A stretch of DNA of 64,000 bases from Ferrimonas marina (GTDB lineage: Bacteria > Pseudomonadota > Gammaproteobacteria > Enterobacterales > Shewanellaceae): the NCBI RefSeq assembly GCF_900129905.1, contig NZ_FQXG01000004.1, forward strand, positions 436,507-500,506. The letters run 5' to 3'. The number at the start of each line of letters is the position of its first letter. Positions within the stretch are counted from its first letter, which is position 1. This document shows positions 1 to 8,830 of this stretch, in pieces. The notes beneath the pieces were generated by a model. It made no database searches. It was not told the origin of the DNA and saw nothing but the letters and a program-made list of their open reading frames with translations. A program made the translations under genes and the position numbers.

Positions 1-1333
1 TGAACACCCCCTGGCGGTTCAGGCCGCGATACAGCAGCAACGCATTCAAGGTGGCAGAGGCGGAGGTGGCCAGGGCCAAGCCAACGTAGCCAAAGGGGAT
101 CGCCAGCAACAGGTTAAAGCCCATATTGGCCACCATGGCGATGATGCCGTAGCGCACCGGGGTCTTGGTGTCCTGGCGGGCAAAATAGCCCGGCGCCAAC
201 ACCTTCACCAGCATAAAGCTGAGCAGGCCGGAGGCGTAAGCCAACAGGCTCATCGCCGCCATCTGGGTGTCGCCCACAGTGAACTCACCCCGCATAAACA
301 GCACCATCAGCATCGGCTGAGCCAGCACCATCAGGCCCAGCATCGCCGGGATCCCCACCAACAGCACCGAGCGCACCCCCCAGTCCATGGTGGTGGCAAA
401 GCGGGTGGGATCGTCCGCGGCATGGCGACGGGACAGCGCCGGTAGGATCACCGTAGCGATGGCGATGCCAAACAGCCCCAGGGGAAACTCCAGCAACCGG
501 TCGGAGTAGTAGAGCCAACTGATGGAGCCGGTCATCAGGAAGCTGGCAATAAAGGTGTCAAACAGCAGATTGATCTGACTGACCGAGACCCCGAACATGG
601 CGGGGATCATCAGGGTGCGGATCTTGGTTACCCCGGGGTGATGCCAGCCCCAGCGGGGACGCACCAGGGTATTGGTCTGCAGCAGGAAGGGGATCTGGAA
701 CAGGAACTGGATCAGGCCGCCGAGGAACACCCCCCAGGCCAGGCCCAGCTCCGGCCGCGCCAGTTGCGGTGACAACCACAGCGCACAGCCGATGATCGCC
801 ACATTGAGAAACACCGGGGTGAAGGCCGCCACGGCGAAGCGCCCCAGGGTGTTGAGGATCGCCCCGGCCAGGGCGGTAAAGGTGATAAACCACAGGTAGG
901 GGAAGGTGATCTTCAGCATCAGTGCCGCCAGCAGAAACTTCTCCCCCTCCGGCTCACCACCGAGCCAGGCAACAAACCAGCCGGTGCCAAACAGGGCCGC
1001 CAGCACCGGCGAAGCGATAACCCCCACCAGGGTCACCAGGGTCACGATCACCCCCAGGGTGCCACTGACTCGGGCGATCAGCTCCCGCACCGCCGATTCC
1101 GACTCCTTTTGCTGGTATTCGGTCAATACCGGTACAAAGGCCTGGGCAAAGGCACCCTCGGCGAACAGACGACGCAGGAAGTTGGGGATCTTGTTAGCCA
1201 GAAAGAACACGTCGGCCGCGGCCCCCGCTCCCATCAGGTTGGCCACTACCACATCGCGCACCAGCCCCAGCACCCGGGACACCAGGGTCATGGCGCTGAC
1301 CACCAACCCGGAACGAACCAATCTCTTACTCAA
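1..1333 (-). CDS. murJ: Lipid II flippase MurJ (MviN), 3' end outside window
   Basis: Inner-membrane flippase that moves the lipid-linked peptidoglycan precursor to the periplasmic face. Reading leftwards from 1333 gives about 444 codons and runs off the window edge, so roughly the last 70 residues of a family usually near 510 are missing. The N-terminus carries the MOP-superfamily signature SRVLGLVRDVVVANLMGAGA followed by the segment FFLANKIPNFLRRLFAEGAF, and hydrophobic helices alternate through the rest. I chose the TTG at 1333 (MSKRLVRSGLVVSAMT) because it sits just before the first conserved block, has AGGGGC upstream, and no in-frame ATG lies closer. It is divergent from rpsT, the common arrangement in gammaproteobacteria. 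The family call is very secure; the start is moderately secure. Confidence 0.95.
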   Translation of the reverse strand, partial: MSKRLVRSGLVVSAMTLVSRVLGLVRDVVVANLMGAGAAADVFFLANKIPNFLRRLFAEGAFAQAFVPVLTEYQQKESESAVRELIARVSGTLGVIVTLVTLVGVIASPVLAALFGTGWFVAWLGGEPEGEKFLLAALMLKITFPYLWFITFTALAGAILNTLGRFAVAAFTPVFLNVAIIGCALWLSPQLARPELGLAWGVFLGGLIQFLFQIPFLLQTNTLVRPRWGWHHPGVTKIRTLMIPAMFGVSVSQINLLFDTFIASFLMTGSISWLYYSDRLLEFPLGLFGIAIATVILPALSRRHAADDPTRFATTMDWGVRSVLLVGIPAMLGLMVLAQPMLMVLFMRGEFTVGDTQMAAMSLLAYASGLLSFMLVKVLAPGYFARQDTKTPVRYGIIAMVANMGFNLLLAIPFGYVGLALATSASATLNALLLYRGLNRQGVF

Positions 1334-1523
1334 AAAAGCCCCTAAGCCGCTGCGCAGGCCACCCTTTGGCGGCCTCAATGAAGGAATCGCAAAAAAAATT
1401 CCCTGCCTCTGTCACCGAGACGGGAATGCTGCTAGAATTTCGCCCCATCTTAAACCAAGAGGGTTGGGAAAGGCCAAATAAGGCCGCCAGATCGTAGATT
1501 TGGTGCTTATTTGCCCGCTGTCA

Positions 1524-1552
1524 TTGACATCCCTGGGCGAACTGAGTAAATT
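1524..1552 (+). promoter_or_regulatory. Probable sigma-70 promoter of rpsT
   Basis: TTGACA at 1524-1529 and TAAATT at 1547-1552 are separated by 17 bp, about 50 bp before the rpsT start. The -35 matches consensus exactly and the -10 matches four of six. Other rpsT promoters further upstream are possible. Confidence 0.65.
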
Positions 1553-1600
1553 CGCGACCCTTGTAAGAATCCAGACTGCACCGTTTTTAGGAGTTTGCAC

Positions 1601-1861
1601 TTGGCTAACATCAAGTCTGCTAAGAAGCGTGCCATCCAAGGTGAGAAGCGTCGTCAGCACAACGCTTCCCGTCGCTCCATGATGCGCACCTACACCAAGA
1701 AAGTTGTTGCTGCTATCGCCGCTGGCGACAAAGCTGCTGCTACCGAAGCTTTCCAAGCTGCTCAGCCGATCCTGGATCGCATGGCCACCAAAGGCCTGAT
1801 CCACAAGAACAAAGCTGCTCGTCACAAGAGCCGCCTGGCTGCGCAAATCAAAGCTCTGTAA
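1601..1861 (+). CDS. rpsT: 30S ribosomal protein S20
   Basis: Primary 16S rRNA-binding protein of the small subunit. The 86-residue product begins [13 protein letters not shown] and is rich in Lys, Arg and Ala, as S20 is (87 residues in E. coli). The start is the TTG at 1601, preceded by TAGGAG at 1588-1593. A TTG start is also used by E. coli rpsT, where it is linked to autogenous translational control, so the same control is likely here. Codon use is strongly biased (GCT, AAG, CGT), as expected of a highly expressed gene. An intrinsic terminator follows immediately. Confidence 0.98.
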   Translation: MANIKSAKKRAIQGEKRRQHNASRRSMMRTYTKKVVAAIAAGDKAAATEAFQAAQPILDRMATKGLIHKNKAARHKSRLAAQIKAL

Positions 1862-1883
1862 TCGCGCTTTGAATTGAACGATA

Positions 1884-1909
1884 AAAACCGGCCCCTGGCC
1901 GGTTTTTTT
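1884..1909 (+). terminator. Intrinsic terminator of rpsT
   Basis: The stem CCGGCC/GGCCGG (1888-1893 with 1897-1902) is followed by seven T residues, 23 bp after the rpsT stop codon. Confidence 0.9.
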
Positions 1910-2035
1910 ATGCCTGACGTTTGCCCCAAGCCCGATAACAGTCCCCCGCCCTGGCCCTGCGCCCGCACTTAATGCCGCCGGCCACACCTGTTACACTGCC
2001 GCTCGAAATGGAATAGAACAATAACAGGACGTCCC

Positions 2036-3427
2036 ATGCGATCAGTGTTTCTCGCCCTTGCCCTGGCCAGCAGCGCCGCGGCCGCCACCCCCTTTTCCGC
2101 TGACACCCTCAGCCATGCCCAGTCCCTGCGCCAGCATGCGATGAGTAGCGACCATGCCTTCGAGGTGGTGGAAAGCCTTACCACCGAGGTGGGCCCCCGC
2201 CTGGCCGGCAGCGACGGCGATGCCCGTGCGGTGGCCTGGGCCAAGGCCCGGTTCGAGGCGATGGGGTTTGACCATGTCCGCTTGGAGCCGGTCACCATCC
2301 CTCACTGGGAGCGAGGCTACGCCGATGCCCGTGTCACCCTGCCCTTCCCCCAGCCTTTGGTGATCACCGCCCTGGGTAACTCGGTGGGCACCCCGGAAGG
2401 GGGGATTGAAGCCCCCATCGTACGTTTTGCCACCCTGGCCGATCTGGAAGCAGCAGACCCTGCCGAGGTGAAAGGCAAGCTGGCCTTTATCGACCATAGG
2501 ATGGAGCGGTTCAAGGACGGGCGCGGCTACGGCCCGGTGGTGAAGGCCCGGGGCCAGGGCGCAGTTGCCGCCGCCAAGAAGGGCGCTGCTGGCTTGCTGC
2601 TGCGCAGCGTCAGCACCAGTGCCCATCGCTTCGCCCACACCGGGGTGATGCGCTACGTCGACGGCGTCGCCAAGATCCCTGCCGTAGCCATCTCCGGCCC
2701 GGACGCGGATCAGCTGACCCGGATGCTGCAGCGTGACCCCAAGATCCAGGTCAAGTTGGAGCTGGAGGCGATGGATCATGGCGAAACCACCAGCTACAAC
2801 GTCATTGGCGAGATCACCGGACAAAGCCAGCCGGAGGAGATCGTCCTGATCGGCGCCCACCTGGACTCCTGGGATGAGGGCACCGGGGCGCTGGACGACG
2901 GTGCCGGAGTGGGGATCGTGACCGCCGCCGCCGGCCATATCCTGGCGCTGAAGCAGCGCCCTGCCCGTACCATCCGGGTGGTACTCTACGCCGCCGAGGA
3001 GATTGGTCTGATCGGTGCAAAAGCCTACCGCGACGCCCATCAGGACACCCTGGCACAACACTATGTGGCCGCAGAAGCGGACTTCGGTGCCGGTCCCATC
3101 TACCGGTTCGATACACGGGTTAACGAACAGGCGCTGCCGGCGATGACAGCACTGCAGCAGCAACTGGCGCCGCTGGGGGTCGAGCGGGGCCACAACCAGA
3201 CCTGGGGCGGCCCGGACGTCTCCGTTCTGCCGCCGCTAGGGGTACCGGTGGCGGGCCTGGCGATGGATGGCACCGACTACTTCGACTATCACCACACCCC
3301 GGACGATACCCTGGATAAGATCCGTCCCGAGGCGATCCAGCAAAGCGCCGCGGTCTATACCCTGTTTGCCTGGCTGATGGCCAACGCCGAGGCCGAGTTG
3401 CGTCCCATCCCCATGCCCCAGCCCTGA
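2036..3427 (+). CDS. Secreted M28-family metallopeptidase (carboxypeptidase Q-like)
   Basis: The 463-residue protein has a short signal peptide (MRSVFLALALASSAAA) and so acts in the periplasm or outside the cell. A protease-associated (PA) insert is likely around residues 125-250. The M28 zinc-peptidase core then shows the di-zinc ligands and catalytic acids: GAHLDSWDEGTGALDDGAG (about 273-291, His275, Asp287/288), LYAAEEIGLIG (Glu321/322) and a late YHHTPDDTLDKI. The HLDSWD...GALDDG pattern matches plasma glutamate carboxypeptidase / carboxypeptidase Q relatives, which cleave dipeptides or N-terminal residues. Substrate cannot be read from sequence. AGGA precedes the ATG at 2036. It is a single gene, closed by a bidirectional terminator. 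Confidence 0.9.
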   Translation: MRSVFLALALASSAAAATPFSADTLSHAQSLRQHAMSSDHAFEVVESLTTEVGPRLAGSDGDARAVAWAKARFEAMGFDHVRLEPVTIPHWERGYADARVTLPFPQPLVITALGNSVGTPEGGIEAPIVRFATLADLEAADPAEVKGKLAFIDHRMERFKDGRGYGPVVKARGQGAVAAAKKGAAGLLLRSVSTSAHRFAHTGVMRYVDGVAKIPAVAISGPDADQLTRMLQRDPKIQVKLELEAMDHGETTSYNVIGEITGQSQPEEIVLIGAHLDSWDEGTGALDDGAGVGIVTAAAGHILALKQRPARTIRVVLYAAEEIGLIGAKAYRDAHQDTLAQHYVAAEADFGAGPIYRFDTRVNEQALPAMTALQQQLAPLGVERGHNQTWGGPDVSVLPPLGVPVAGLAMDGTDYFDYHHTPDDTLDKIRPEAIQQSAAVYTLFAWLMANAEAELRPIPMPQP

Positions 3428-3451
3428 GCCAAGTCTGAGAACAACAGCCAT

Positions 3452-3482
3452 AAAAAACGCCGGTCATCAGACCGGCGTTTTC
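3452..3482. terminator. Bidirectional terminator between convergent genes
   Basis: The stem AACGCCGGT/ACCGGCGTT is flanked by A residues on the left and T residues on the right. It can end both the M28 peptidase transcript and the minus-strand yaaA-acetyltransferase transcript. Confidence 0.85.
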
Positions 3483-3505
3483 CTCTCTGTCGTATCCCTG
3501 GCTCG

Positions 3506-3994
3506 CTACAGCGGCTTGACCTTATAACGAGCACCCTCGCCATAGTCCGCCAGGCATTTGCTGATCCTCTGCCGGGTAAAGCCATGGCGACGCCAATAGC
3601 CGTCAGCACCGGCCACCGCCACCAGTGCCAGATGACTGAAGCCCTGCGCCCGGGCTCCGTCCTCAAGCTGCTCCAGCAGCGCCTTGGCAACGCCCAGACC
3701 CCGGGCCTGGGGGGAAACGGCCATATCATGCAGGTACATCTGCATCGTCTTTCCTGCATCCGCTTCGGCTACCTGACCCAAGGGTGGAGGGGTGCCCAGC
3801 GGCCAGGGGTGGGCCAGGCAATAGGCCAGCAGGCACTCGTCACGCCAGACACCCCAGCAGCTTTGTGGCCCCAGTCGTTGCTTGCTTTGTAGCACCGATT
3901 TTGGCTCCACCAGTGTCTCACCGTAGGCCTCGCGCTGCAGCGCCATCACCCCTGGCCAATCAAGCTCAGTCAGGGGACGGATAGACAGGCTCAC
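3506..3994 (-). CDS. GNAT-family N-acetyltransferase
   Basis: The 162-residue protein has the acetyl-CoA pyrophosphate-binding loop [18 protein letters not shown] (about residues 93-110, the Q/R-x-x-G-x-G/A motif) and a terminal YWRRHGF segment typical of GNAT motif B. It should transfer an acetyl group from acetyl-CoA to an amine; the substrate is unknown. Translation starts at a GTG (3994) that overlaps the yaaA stop in a GTGA junction, so the two genes are probably translationally coupled. A role linked to YaaA is inferred only from this coupling. Confidence 0.85.
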   Translation of the reverse strand: MSLSIRPLTELDWPGVMALQREAYGETLVEPKSVLQSKQRLGPQSCWGVWRDECLLAYCLAHPWPLGTPPPLGQVAEADAGKTMQMYLHDMAVSPQARGLGVAKALLEQLEDGARAQGFSHLALVAVAGADGYWRRHGFTRQRISKCLADYGEGARYKVKPL

Positions 3995-4764
3995 GGCTCG
4001 TCCCGCAGGAACACCATGGTGTCTTCACTGGAGTCCGCCTCTGAGAAACGGTAGCCAGCGTAGTTAAACGCCTCCAGATCCTTGGGCGATTGCGGTTGCT
4101 GCTCAATCATAAAGCGCGCCATCAGGCCGCGGGCCTTCTTGGCGTAGAAGCTGATGATCTTGTACTGGCCGTTCTTCAGATCCTTAAACACCGGGGTGAT
4201 CACCCGAGCTTCCAGCGCCTTGGGTTTCACCGCCTTGAAGTATTCGTTGGAGGCCAGGTTGATCAGCACGTTGTCGCCCTGCTCAGCCAGCGCCTGGTTC
4301 AGTGCCTCGGTGATGTGGTTGCCCCAGAAGGCGTACAGGTCCTTGCCGCGGACGTTAGCCAGCTTAGTGCCCATCTCCAGCCGATAGGCCTGCATCAGGT
4401 CCAGCGGTCGCAGCAGGCCATACAGCCCGGACAGGATCCGCAGGTGCTGTTGGGCGTGCTGCAGCTGGGATTCGCTCAAGCTGCTGGCATCGAGGCCGGT
4501 ATACACGTCGCCATTGAAGGCCAGCACCGCCTGCTTGGCGTTGTCCGGGGTAAAGGGCGGCTGCCATTCGGCAAAGCGGGCGGCGTTGAGCCCCGCCAGC
4601 TTATCCGACAGCTTCATCAGGCTGGCCAAATCCGCCGGGGTCAGTTGACGGCAGGTGGCCATCAGCGCCTCGGCATGGTCCAGCATCGCCGGCTCACTGA
4701 AGGCCGGCACATGGGCCGGCGTGTCAAAATCGAGGTTCTTCGCCGGGGAGATCACCGCCAACAT
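3991..4764 (-). CDS. yaaA: Peroxide stress / DNA-binding protein YaaA (DUF328)
   Basis: The product is 257 residues, beginning [14 protein letters not shown], the family's N-terminal hallmark; [20 protein letters not shown] and [11 protein letters not shown] are also conserved. In E. coli YaaA belongs to the OxyR regulon and limits damage from intracellular iron and hydrogen peroxide. I placed the start at the ATG at 4764 rather than an upstream in-frame start, because of family alignment and the AAGGA ribosome site just before it. It is followed by a coupled acetyltransferase. Confidence 0.95.
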   Translation of the reverse strand: MLAVISPAKNLDFDTPAHVPAFSEPAMLDHAEALMATCRQLTPADLASLMKLSDKLAGLNAARFAEWQPPFTPDNAKQAVLAFNGDVYTGLDASSLSESQLQHAQQHLRILSGLYGLLRPLDLMQAYRLEMGTKLANVRGKDLYAFWGNHITEALNQALAEQGDNVLINLASNEYFKAVKPKALEARVITPVFKDLKNGQYKIISFYAKKARGLMARFMIEQQPQSPKDLEAFNYAGYRFSEADSSEDTMVFLRDEP

Positions 4765-4821
4765 AGTTGCATCCTTGGTTTCGCAGATTTGATGGGCCCA
4801 ATATATCAATGGGCCAGACAC

Positions 4822-4846
4822 AAAAAAACCACGCCCGGAGGCGTGG
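4822..4846 (-). terminator. Intrinsic terminator of the AGCS symporter gene
   Basis: On the minus strand CCACGCC...GGCGTGG forms the stem (4829-4835 with 4840-4846), followed by seven U residues (4822-4828), 34 bp after the symporter stop. Confidence 0.85.
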
Positions 4847-4879
4847 CTTCTGGCTTTTTACGATTGCCGTTATCGAGAC

Positions 4880-6328
4880 TTAGCGGCCGCTAGTGGGCTC
4901 GCGCTCGGTCTCTTTCCAGGTATCGCAGTGCAGCTGCTTCTCCAGCACGGCAACGGTACCGGCGTTGAACTCCGGGGTCTCACCGGCTTTCAGCTGGGAC
5001 TCGTAGTCCTTGATGACAGCAATAGCCACCTTGGACAGGGTCACCAGGGCAATGATGTTCACCAGCGCCATCAGGCCCATGGACACATCAGCAAAGTTCC
5101 ATACCAGGTTCAGAGAGGCCACGGAGCCCATCATTACCATGGCCAGTACGGCAACACGGAACACGGTCAGTACGGTGTTGTTCTTGGTCAGGAACTTCAC
5201 GTTGGTTTCCGCGTAGCTGTAGTTGGCGATGATGGAGCTGAAGCAGAACAGGATGATGGCAAAGGCCACGAAGAAGGAGGACCAGCTACCCAACTCGTTG
5301 GTCAGTGCCAGCTGCAGCAGGCCGATGCCGCCCTGACCCTGCGGATCAGACAGCACGCCGGACAGCAGGATGATGGCCGCAGACGCAGTACAGATCACCA
5401 GGGTATCCACGAACACACCGATCATCTGAACAAAACCCTGGGAGGCCGGGTGGTTCGGGTTCGGGGTGGCGGAAGCGGCGATGTTGGCGGCGGAGCCCAT
5501 ACCAGCTTCGTTAGAGAACAGACCGCGGGCCACACCGGCCATGATGGCACCCATGGCACCACCAGCGGCTTCCTGCAGGCCGAAGGCGGACTTGAAGATC
5601 AGCGCCAGGGCAGCCGGAACCTCAGTGATGTTCATCAGCAGCACAACCACGGCGATCAGCAGGTAGGCCACGGCCATGACCGGGACGATCAGCTCAGAGG
5701 CCTTGGCTACCTTCTTCAGGCCACCGAAGATGATGTAGGCACTACCGGCCACGATCAGCACGCCCAGCAGGGCCTTGTCGATACCAAAGGCGGTGTTGAC
5801 GGCGTCCGCGATGGTGTTGGATTGCGCCGCGTTGAAGGCGAAACCGAAGGCGATGATCAGCAGCACGGAGAACAGGGAGCCCATCCAGCGCTTACCCATG
5901 CCCTGCTCCATGTAGTAGGCCGGGCCGCCACGGTACAGACCGTCTTCGCCCTTCACCTTGTACACCTGAGCCAGGGTGGACTCGATGAACGCGGTCGCCA
6001 TACCCAGCAGAGCGATGAGCCACATCCAGAAGATGGCGCCGGCGCCACCCACGGTGATGGCCACGGCCACACCGGCCATGTTGCCGGTACCCACACGGGC
6101 TGCCATGGAGGTGCAGAACACCTGGAAGGAGGAGATACCGTCGGTCTTGTTGCGGCCCTCTTTGACCAGCTTGACCCCGTGGCCGAAGCGACGGAACTGG
6201 ATAAAGCCGGTCATCACGGTGAACAACACACCCGCAGCCACCAATACGTAGATCAGGACACTGCCCCAAAGCAGGCCGTTGGCCATATCGATGACAGCTT
6301 CAAAACCGCCTAGCAAAGATTCAAACAT
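4880..6328 (-). CDS. Sodium:alanine/glycine symporter, AGCS family
   Basis: The 482-residue inner-membrane protein has about ten hydrophobic segments. Family signatures are GTGNMAGVAVAITVGGAGAI, FWMWLIALLGMATAFIEST and SNEAGMGSAANIAASA, which line the substrate and Na+ sites in AGCS transporters (DagA/AlsT/YaaJ type). It imports small neutral amino acids such as alanine or glycine with Na+. The start is the ATG at 6328 (MFESLLGGFEAVIDMANGLL). It is monocistronic, ends in its own terminator, and has a roughly 400 bp upstream region with a stable hairpin close to the start. Confidence 0.95.
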   Translation of the reverse strand: MFESLLGGFEAVIDMANGLLWGSVLIYVLVAAGVLFTVMTGFIQFRRFGHGVKLVKEGRNKTDGISSFQVFCTSMAARVGTGNMAGVAVAITVGGAGAIFWMWLIALLGMATAFIESTLAQVYKVKGEDGLYRGGPAYYMEQGMGKRWMGSLFSVLLIIAFGFAFNAAQSNTIADAVNTAFGIDKALLGVLIVAGSAYIIFGGLKKVAKASELIVPVMAVAYLLIAVVVLLMNITEVPAALALIFKSAFGLQEAAGGAMGAIMAGVARGLFSNEAGMGSAANIAASATPNPNHPASQGFVQMIGVFVDTLVICTASAAIILLSGVLSDPQGQGGIGLLQLALTNELGSWSSFFVAFAIILFCFSSIIANYSYAETNVKFLTKNNTVLTVFRVAVLAMVMMGSVASLNLVWNFADVSMGLMALVNIIALVTLSKVAIAVIKDYESQLKAGETPEFNAGTVAVLEKQLHCDTWKETEREPTSGR

Positions 6329-6350
6329 ACAATCGTTCTTCTATATGAGC

Positions 6351-6381
6351 GCCCAAGGCGAGGTCGTGCCTCTTCTGGGGC
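6351..6381 (-). promoter_or_regulatory. Possible 5'-UTR hairpin of the AGCS gene
   Basis: On the minus strand GCCCCAG...CTTGGGC encloses an inner AGAGG...CCTC pairing, giving a two-tier stem-loop that ends 22 nt before the symporter ATG. It could control translation or be part of a leader RNA. It does not match a riboswitch class that I recognise, and no regulatory function is shown by sequence alone. Confidence 0.35.
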
Positions 6382-6732
6382 GACTGAGTGTCAACTTCCA
6401 TTCCTGGTCTTGCGGCCCTTCCTGGCCAGCTACCGGCAACTTCGTGCAATTTTGTTCTAATTCACCGCATAAATACGCTGCGGTGCGTCCAATAGCGGGC
6501 CGAAACATTAGCATACTTGATCTGCCAGACCGCGTGACCTTGGTCACACAGCATCATTTTCCCAACCCGCAGTTTACAGCAGCGCATCCAGCCAACTCAG
6601 GGTTAGACACAACAGATCACCACAAAACCACTCCGCGGCAAAGTTATATGACTCAGGTGGAAGCCTTTCCTTAACCTTCTACGCTTATCAGTAACAGGAC
6701 GTGATTATCCAATAAAACAATGGATTGTGACT
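6382..6732. other. Divergent intergenic region, symporter / OmpA-like gene
   Basis: This non-coding stretch between two divergent genes must hold both promoters. It is AT-richer than its surroundings (for example near 6455-6515 and 6600-6725). I see no convincing -35/-10 pair, riboswitch core or small gene. A possible plus-strand reading frame from 6279 to 6674 has no coding character. Confidence 0.5.
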
Positions 6733-7671
6733 ATGAAAGGATTGATAGGGGCGCTGGCCCTGCTCTGCCCTTTTGCCCTGGCGGCGACGGACGAGACCCC
6801 CTGGTACCTCAGCATCGGCATCGGTGGCAGCCATTGGCAGGATCTTTGTCCCGGCAGCGAGCAGGCGGATCGCTGCGATGACACCGACACCCAATGGGAC
6901 ATCAGCGCCGGTTGGCACTTTATCGAGCCCCTGGCCGTGGAGGTGGGCCATGTCGACCTGGGCGGCACCGAGTGGTCTCGGAATGAACAGTTAGGCCAGC
7001 GACTGTCCGGCGATGGTCTTCGATTCGCCTTGCGCGGCCAGGTCCCCCTGCCCCATCAGTTAGTGGTCAGTGGCGAACTGGGCGGACTTTGGTACGACAG
7101 CCAGGCCACTGACGCCAATGGCAGCGCCAGCGACAGCGGCATCGCCCCCTTTATTGGCGTAGGGCTGGATTACCAGATTAAATCCCGCTGGCAACTGGGC
7201 GCGAGGATCCGCCAGTACCAGGATCTGGAGGTCTCCGCCCTGTCCGCCCGCTCCGACGTCACCACCTACTCGCTGCAGCTCAAGTACCGCTTCGGCCCCA
7301 TGGACAGCCCCATTGCCCGGGCCCGGGTGGCCCTGCCATCGCCACTGCCCGCCTCCACCACCCTGGTGTTCGGCTTTAACTCCTATCATCTGGATGAGGC
7401 CGCCCGGGATCAGCTCGGCCCTATTGGCCAATATATGCAGAGCACCCCCGGTGCACAGGCGGAGATCATCGGCTACACCGATCAGCAGGGCGACTCGGAC
7501 TACAACCTGCTGCTGGGCCAGCGCCGCGCCGAAGCGGTGAAACTGCACCTGCAGCAGGCCTGGCAGATCCCGGAGGAGCGGCTGTTCACCACGACACGGG
7601 GCAGCCTGGACGCGGGGGCAAAACGGTCGGATTCTGATCGAAAAGCAACGATCAGCTTGTTCCTCGATTAG
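6733..7671 (+). CDS. OmpA-family outer-membrane protein
   Basis: The 312-residue protein has a signal peptide (MKGLIGALALLCPFALAA). An N-terminal beta-barrel domain of about 180 residues with alternating aromatic strands (WYLSIGIGGSHW, WDISAGWHFIEPLAVEVGHV) follows, ending in TTYSLQLKYRFG. The C-terminal OmpA-like peptidoglycan-binding domain (about 210-312) shows FGFNSYHLDE, IIGYTDQQGDSDYNLLLGQR and RAEAVKLHL, which includes the conserved D...N..L..RA pattern. It probably anchors the outer membrane to peptidoglycan. The ATG at 6733 gives the cleanest signal peptide; an in-frame GTG lies two codons upstream. Ligand and expression control are unknown. Confidence 0.88.
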   Translation: MKGLIGALALLCPFALAATDETPWYLSIGIGGSHWQDLCPGSEQADRCDDTDTQWDISAGWHFIEPLAVEVGHVDLGGTEWSRNEQLGQRLSGDGLRFALRGQVPLPHQLVVSGELGGLWYDSQATDANGSASDSGIAPFIGVGLDYQIKSRWQLGARIRQYQDLEVSALSARSDVTTYSLQLKYRFGPMDSPIARARVALPSPLPASTTLVFGFNSYHLDEAARDQLGPIGQYMQSTPGAQAEIIGYTDQQGDSDYNLLLGQRRAEAVKLHLQQAWQIPEERLFTTTRGSLDAGAKRSDSDRKATISLFLD

Positions 7672-7814
7672 CCTGCATCCCCGATGGCGGCATTTCATAA
7701 AGGACAAACTGTAATTTATTTACATAACCGGTTGGCTTTATTGGGCAAATCGCCTTTAATGGAACAACCCTGATCCCCGGGCCTGCGGGCCCCAGCTAGT
7801 AATGGATTGACCAC

Positions 7815-8771
7815 ATGGCTAACGCGCTCGAACAACTTAAATCCCTCACCACCATCGTGGCCGACACCGGCGATATCGAAGCGATCCGCCGTTACCACCC
7901 AGAGGATGCCACCACCAACCCCTCGCTGATCCTTAAGGCCGCCCAGCTGCCCCAGTACGAAGCCCTGATCAGCGACGCCGTGGCCTGGGCTCAGCAAGAG
8001 AGCCAGGACCCGGCCCAGCAGCTGGAAGACGCCGCGGATAAGCTGGCGGTGAACATTGGCCTGGAGATCCTCAAGATCGTCCCCGGTCGCATCTCCACCG
8101 AGGTGGACGCTCGCCTCTCCTTTGATACCCAGGCCTCCGTGGCCAAGGCCCGCAAGTTGATCCGTCTGTATCAGCAGGCTGGGGTGGGTCCGGAGCGGAT
8201 CCTGATCAAGCTGGCCTCCACCTGGGAGGGGATCCGCGCCGCCGAGCAGCTGGAGCAGGAGGGGATCAACTGCAACCTGACCCTGCTGTTCAGCTTCGCC
8301 CAGGCCCGTGCCTGTGCCGAAGCCGGCGTTTACCTGATCTCCCCCTTCGTCGGTCGCATCCTCGACTGGTACAAGGCCAAGACCGGCGAAGACTACCAGG
8401 GCAAAGACGACCCGGGCGTCATCTCCGTCAGCCAGATCTACCGCTACTACAAGGAGCACGCCTACGACACCGTGGTGATGGGCGCCAGCTTCCGTAACAC
8501 CGGTGAGATCCTGGCCCTGGCCGGCTGCGACCGCCTGACCATCAGCCCGGCGTTGCTGGAGGAGCTGGAGCAGTCCAGCGTTGAGGTGGTACGCGAGCTG
8601 GATTACCAGGGCGAGGTGCACTCCCGTCCGGCCCCGCTGTCTGAGGGCCAGTTCCGCTGGGAGCTGAACCAGGACCCGATGGCCGTAGAGAAGCTGGCGG
8701 AGGGGATCCGCAACTTCGCCATCGACCAGGACAAGCTGGAGACCATGCTGCGCGAGCGCCTCGGTCTGTAA
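7815..8771 (+). CDS. tal: Transaldolase
   Basis: Pentose-phosphate enzyme that transfers a dihydroxyacetone unit from sedoheptulose-7-phosphate to glyceraldehyde-3-phosphate. The 318-residue product has the two family signatures, [10 protein letters not shown] (31-40) and [16 protein letters not shown], where Lys132 is the Schiff-base lysine at the same number as in E. coli TalB. The length matches TalA/B. The start is the ATG at 7815 ([11 protein letters not shown]). It is followed after 59 bp by pgi in the same direction, so the two probably form a carbon-metabolism operon with a weak hairpin between them. Confidence 0.97.
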   Translation: MANALEQLKSLTTIVADTGDIEAIRRYHPEDATTNPSLILKAAQLPQYEALISDAVAWAQQESQDPAQQLEDAADKLAVNIGLEILKIVPGRISTEVDARLSFDTQASVAKARKLIRLYQQAGVGPERILIKLASTWEGIRAAEQLEQEGINCNLTLLFSFAQARACAEAGVYLISPFVGRILDWYKAKTGEDYQGKDDPGVISVSQIYRYYKEHAYDTVVMGASFRNTGEILALAGCDRLTISPALLEELEQSSVEVVRELDYQGEVHSRPAPLSEGQFRWELNQDPMAVEKLAEGIRNFAIDQDKLETMLRERLGL

Positions 8772-8788
8772 CCCCTATTCCCTATCAT

Positions 8789-8808
8789 CGCCCGGCATTG
8801 TCCGGGCG
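8789..8808 (+). terminator. Hairpin between tal and pgi
   Basis: CGCCCGG and CCGGGCG pair around a short loop and are followed by a poor T-run (TTACTTT). It may partly terminate or stabilise the tal message rather than fully block read-through into pgi. Confidence 0.5.
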
Positions 8809-8830
8809 TTACTTTATGGACAAAGCCCCA

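Noticed and set aside
4928..6313. 461-codon plus-strand open frame rich in His and Gly
   Set aside because: Antisense shadow of the AGCS symporter; its composition is the complement of membrane-protein codons.
6382..6732. Glycine or lysine riboswitch upstream of the AGCS gene
   Set aside because: The conserved cores of those classes are not visible; only a simple two-tier hairpin was found.
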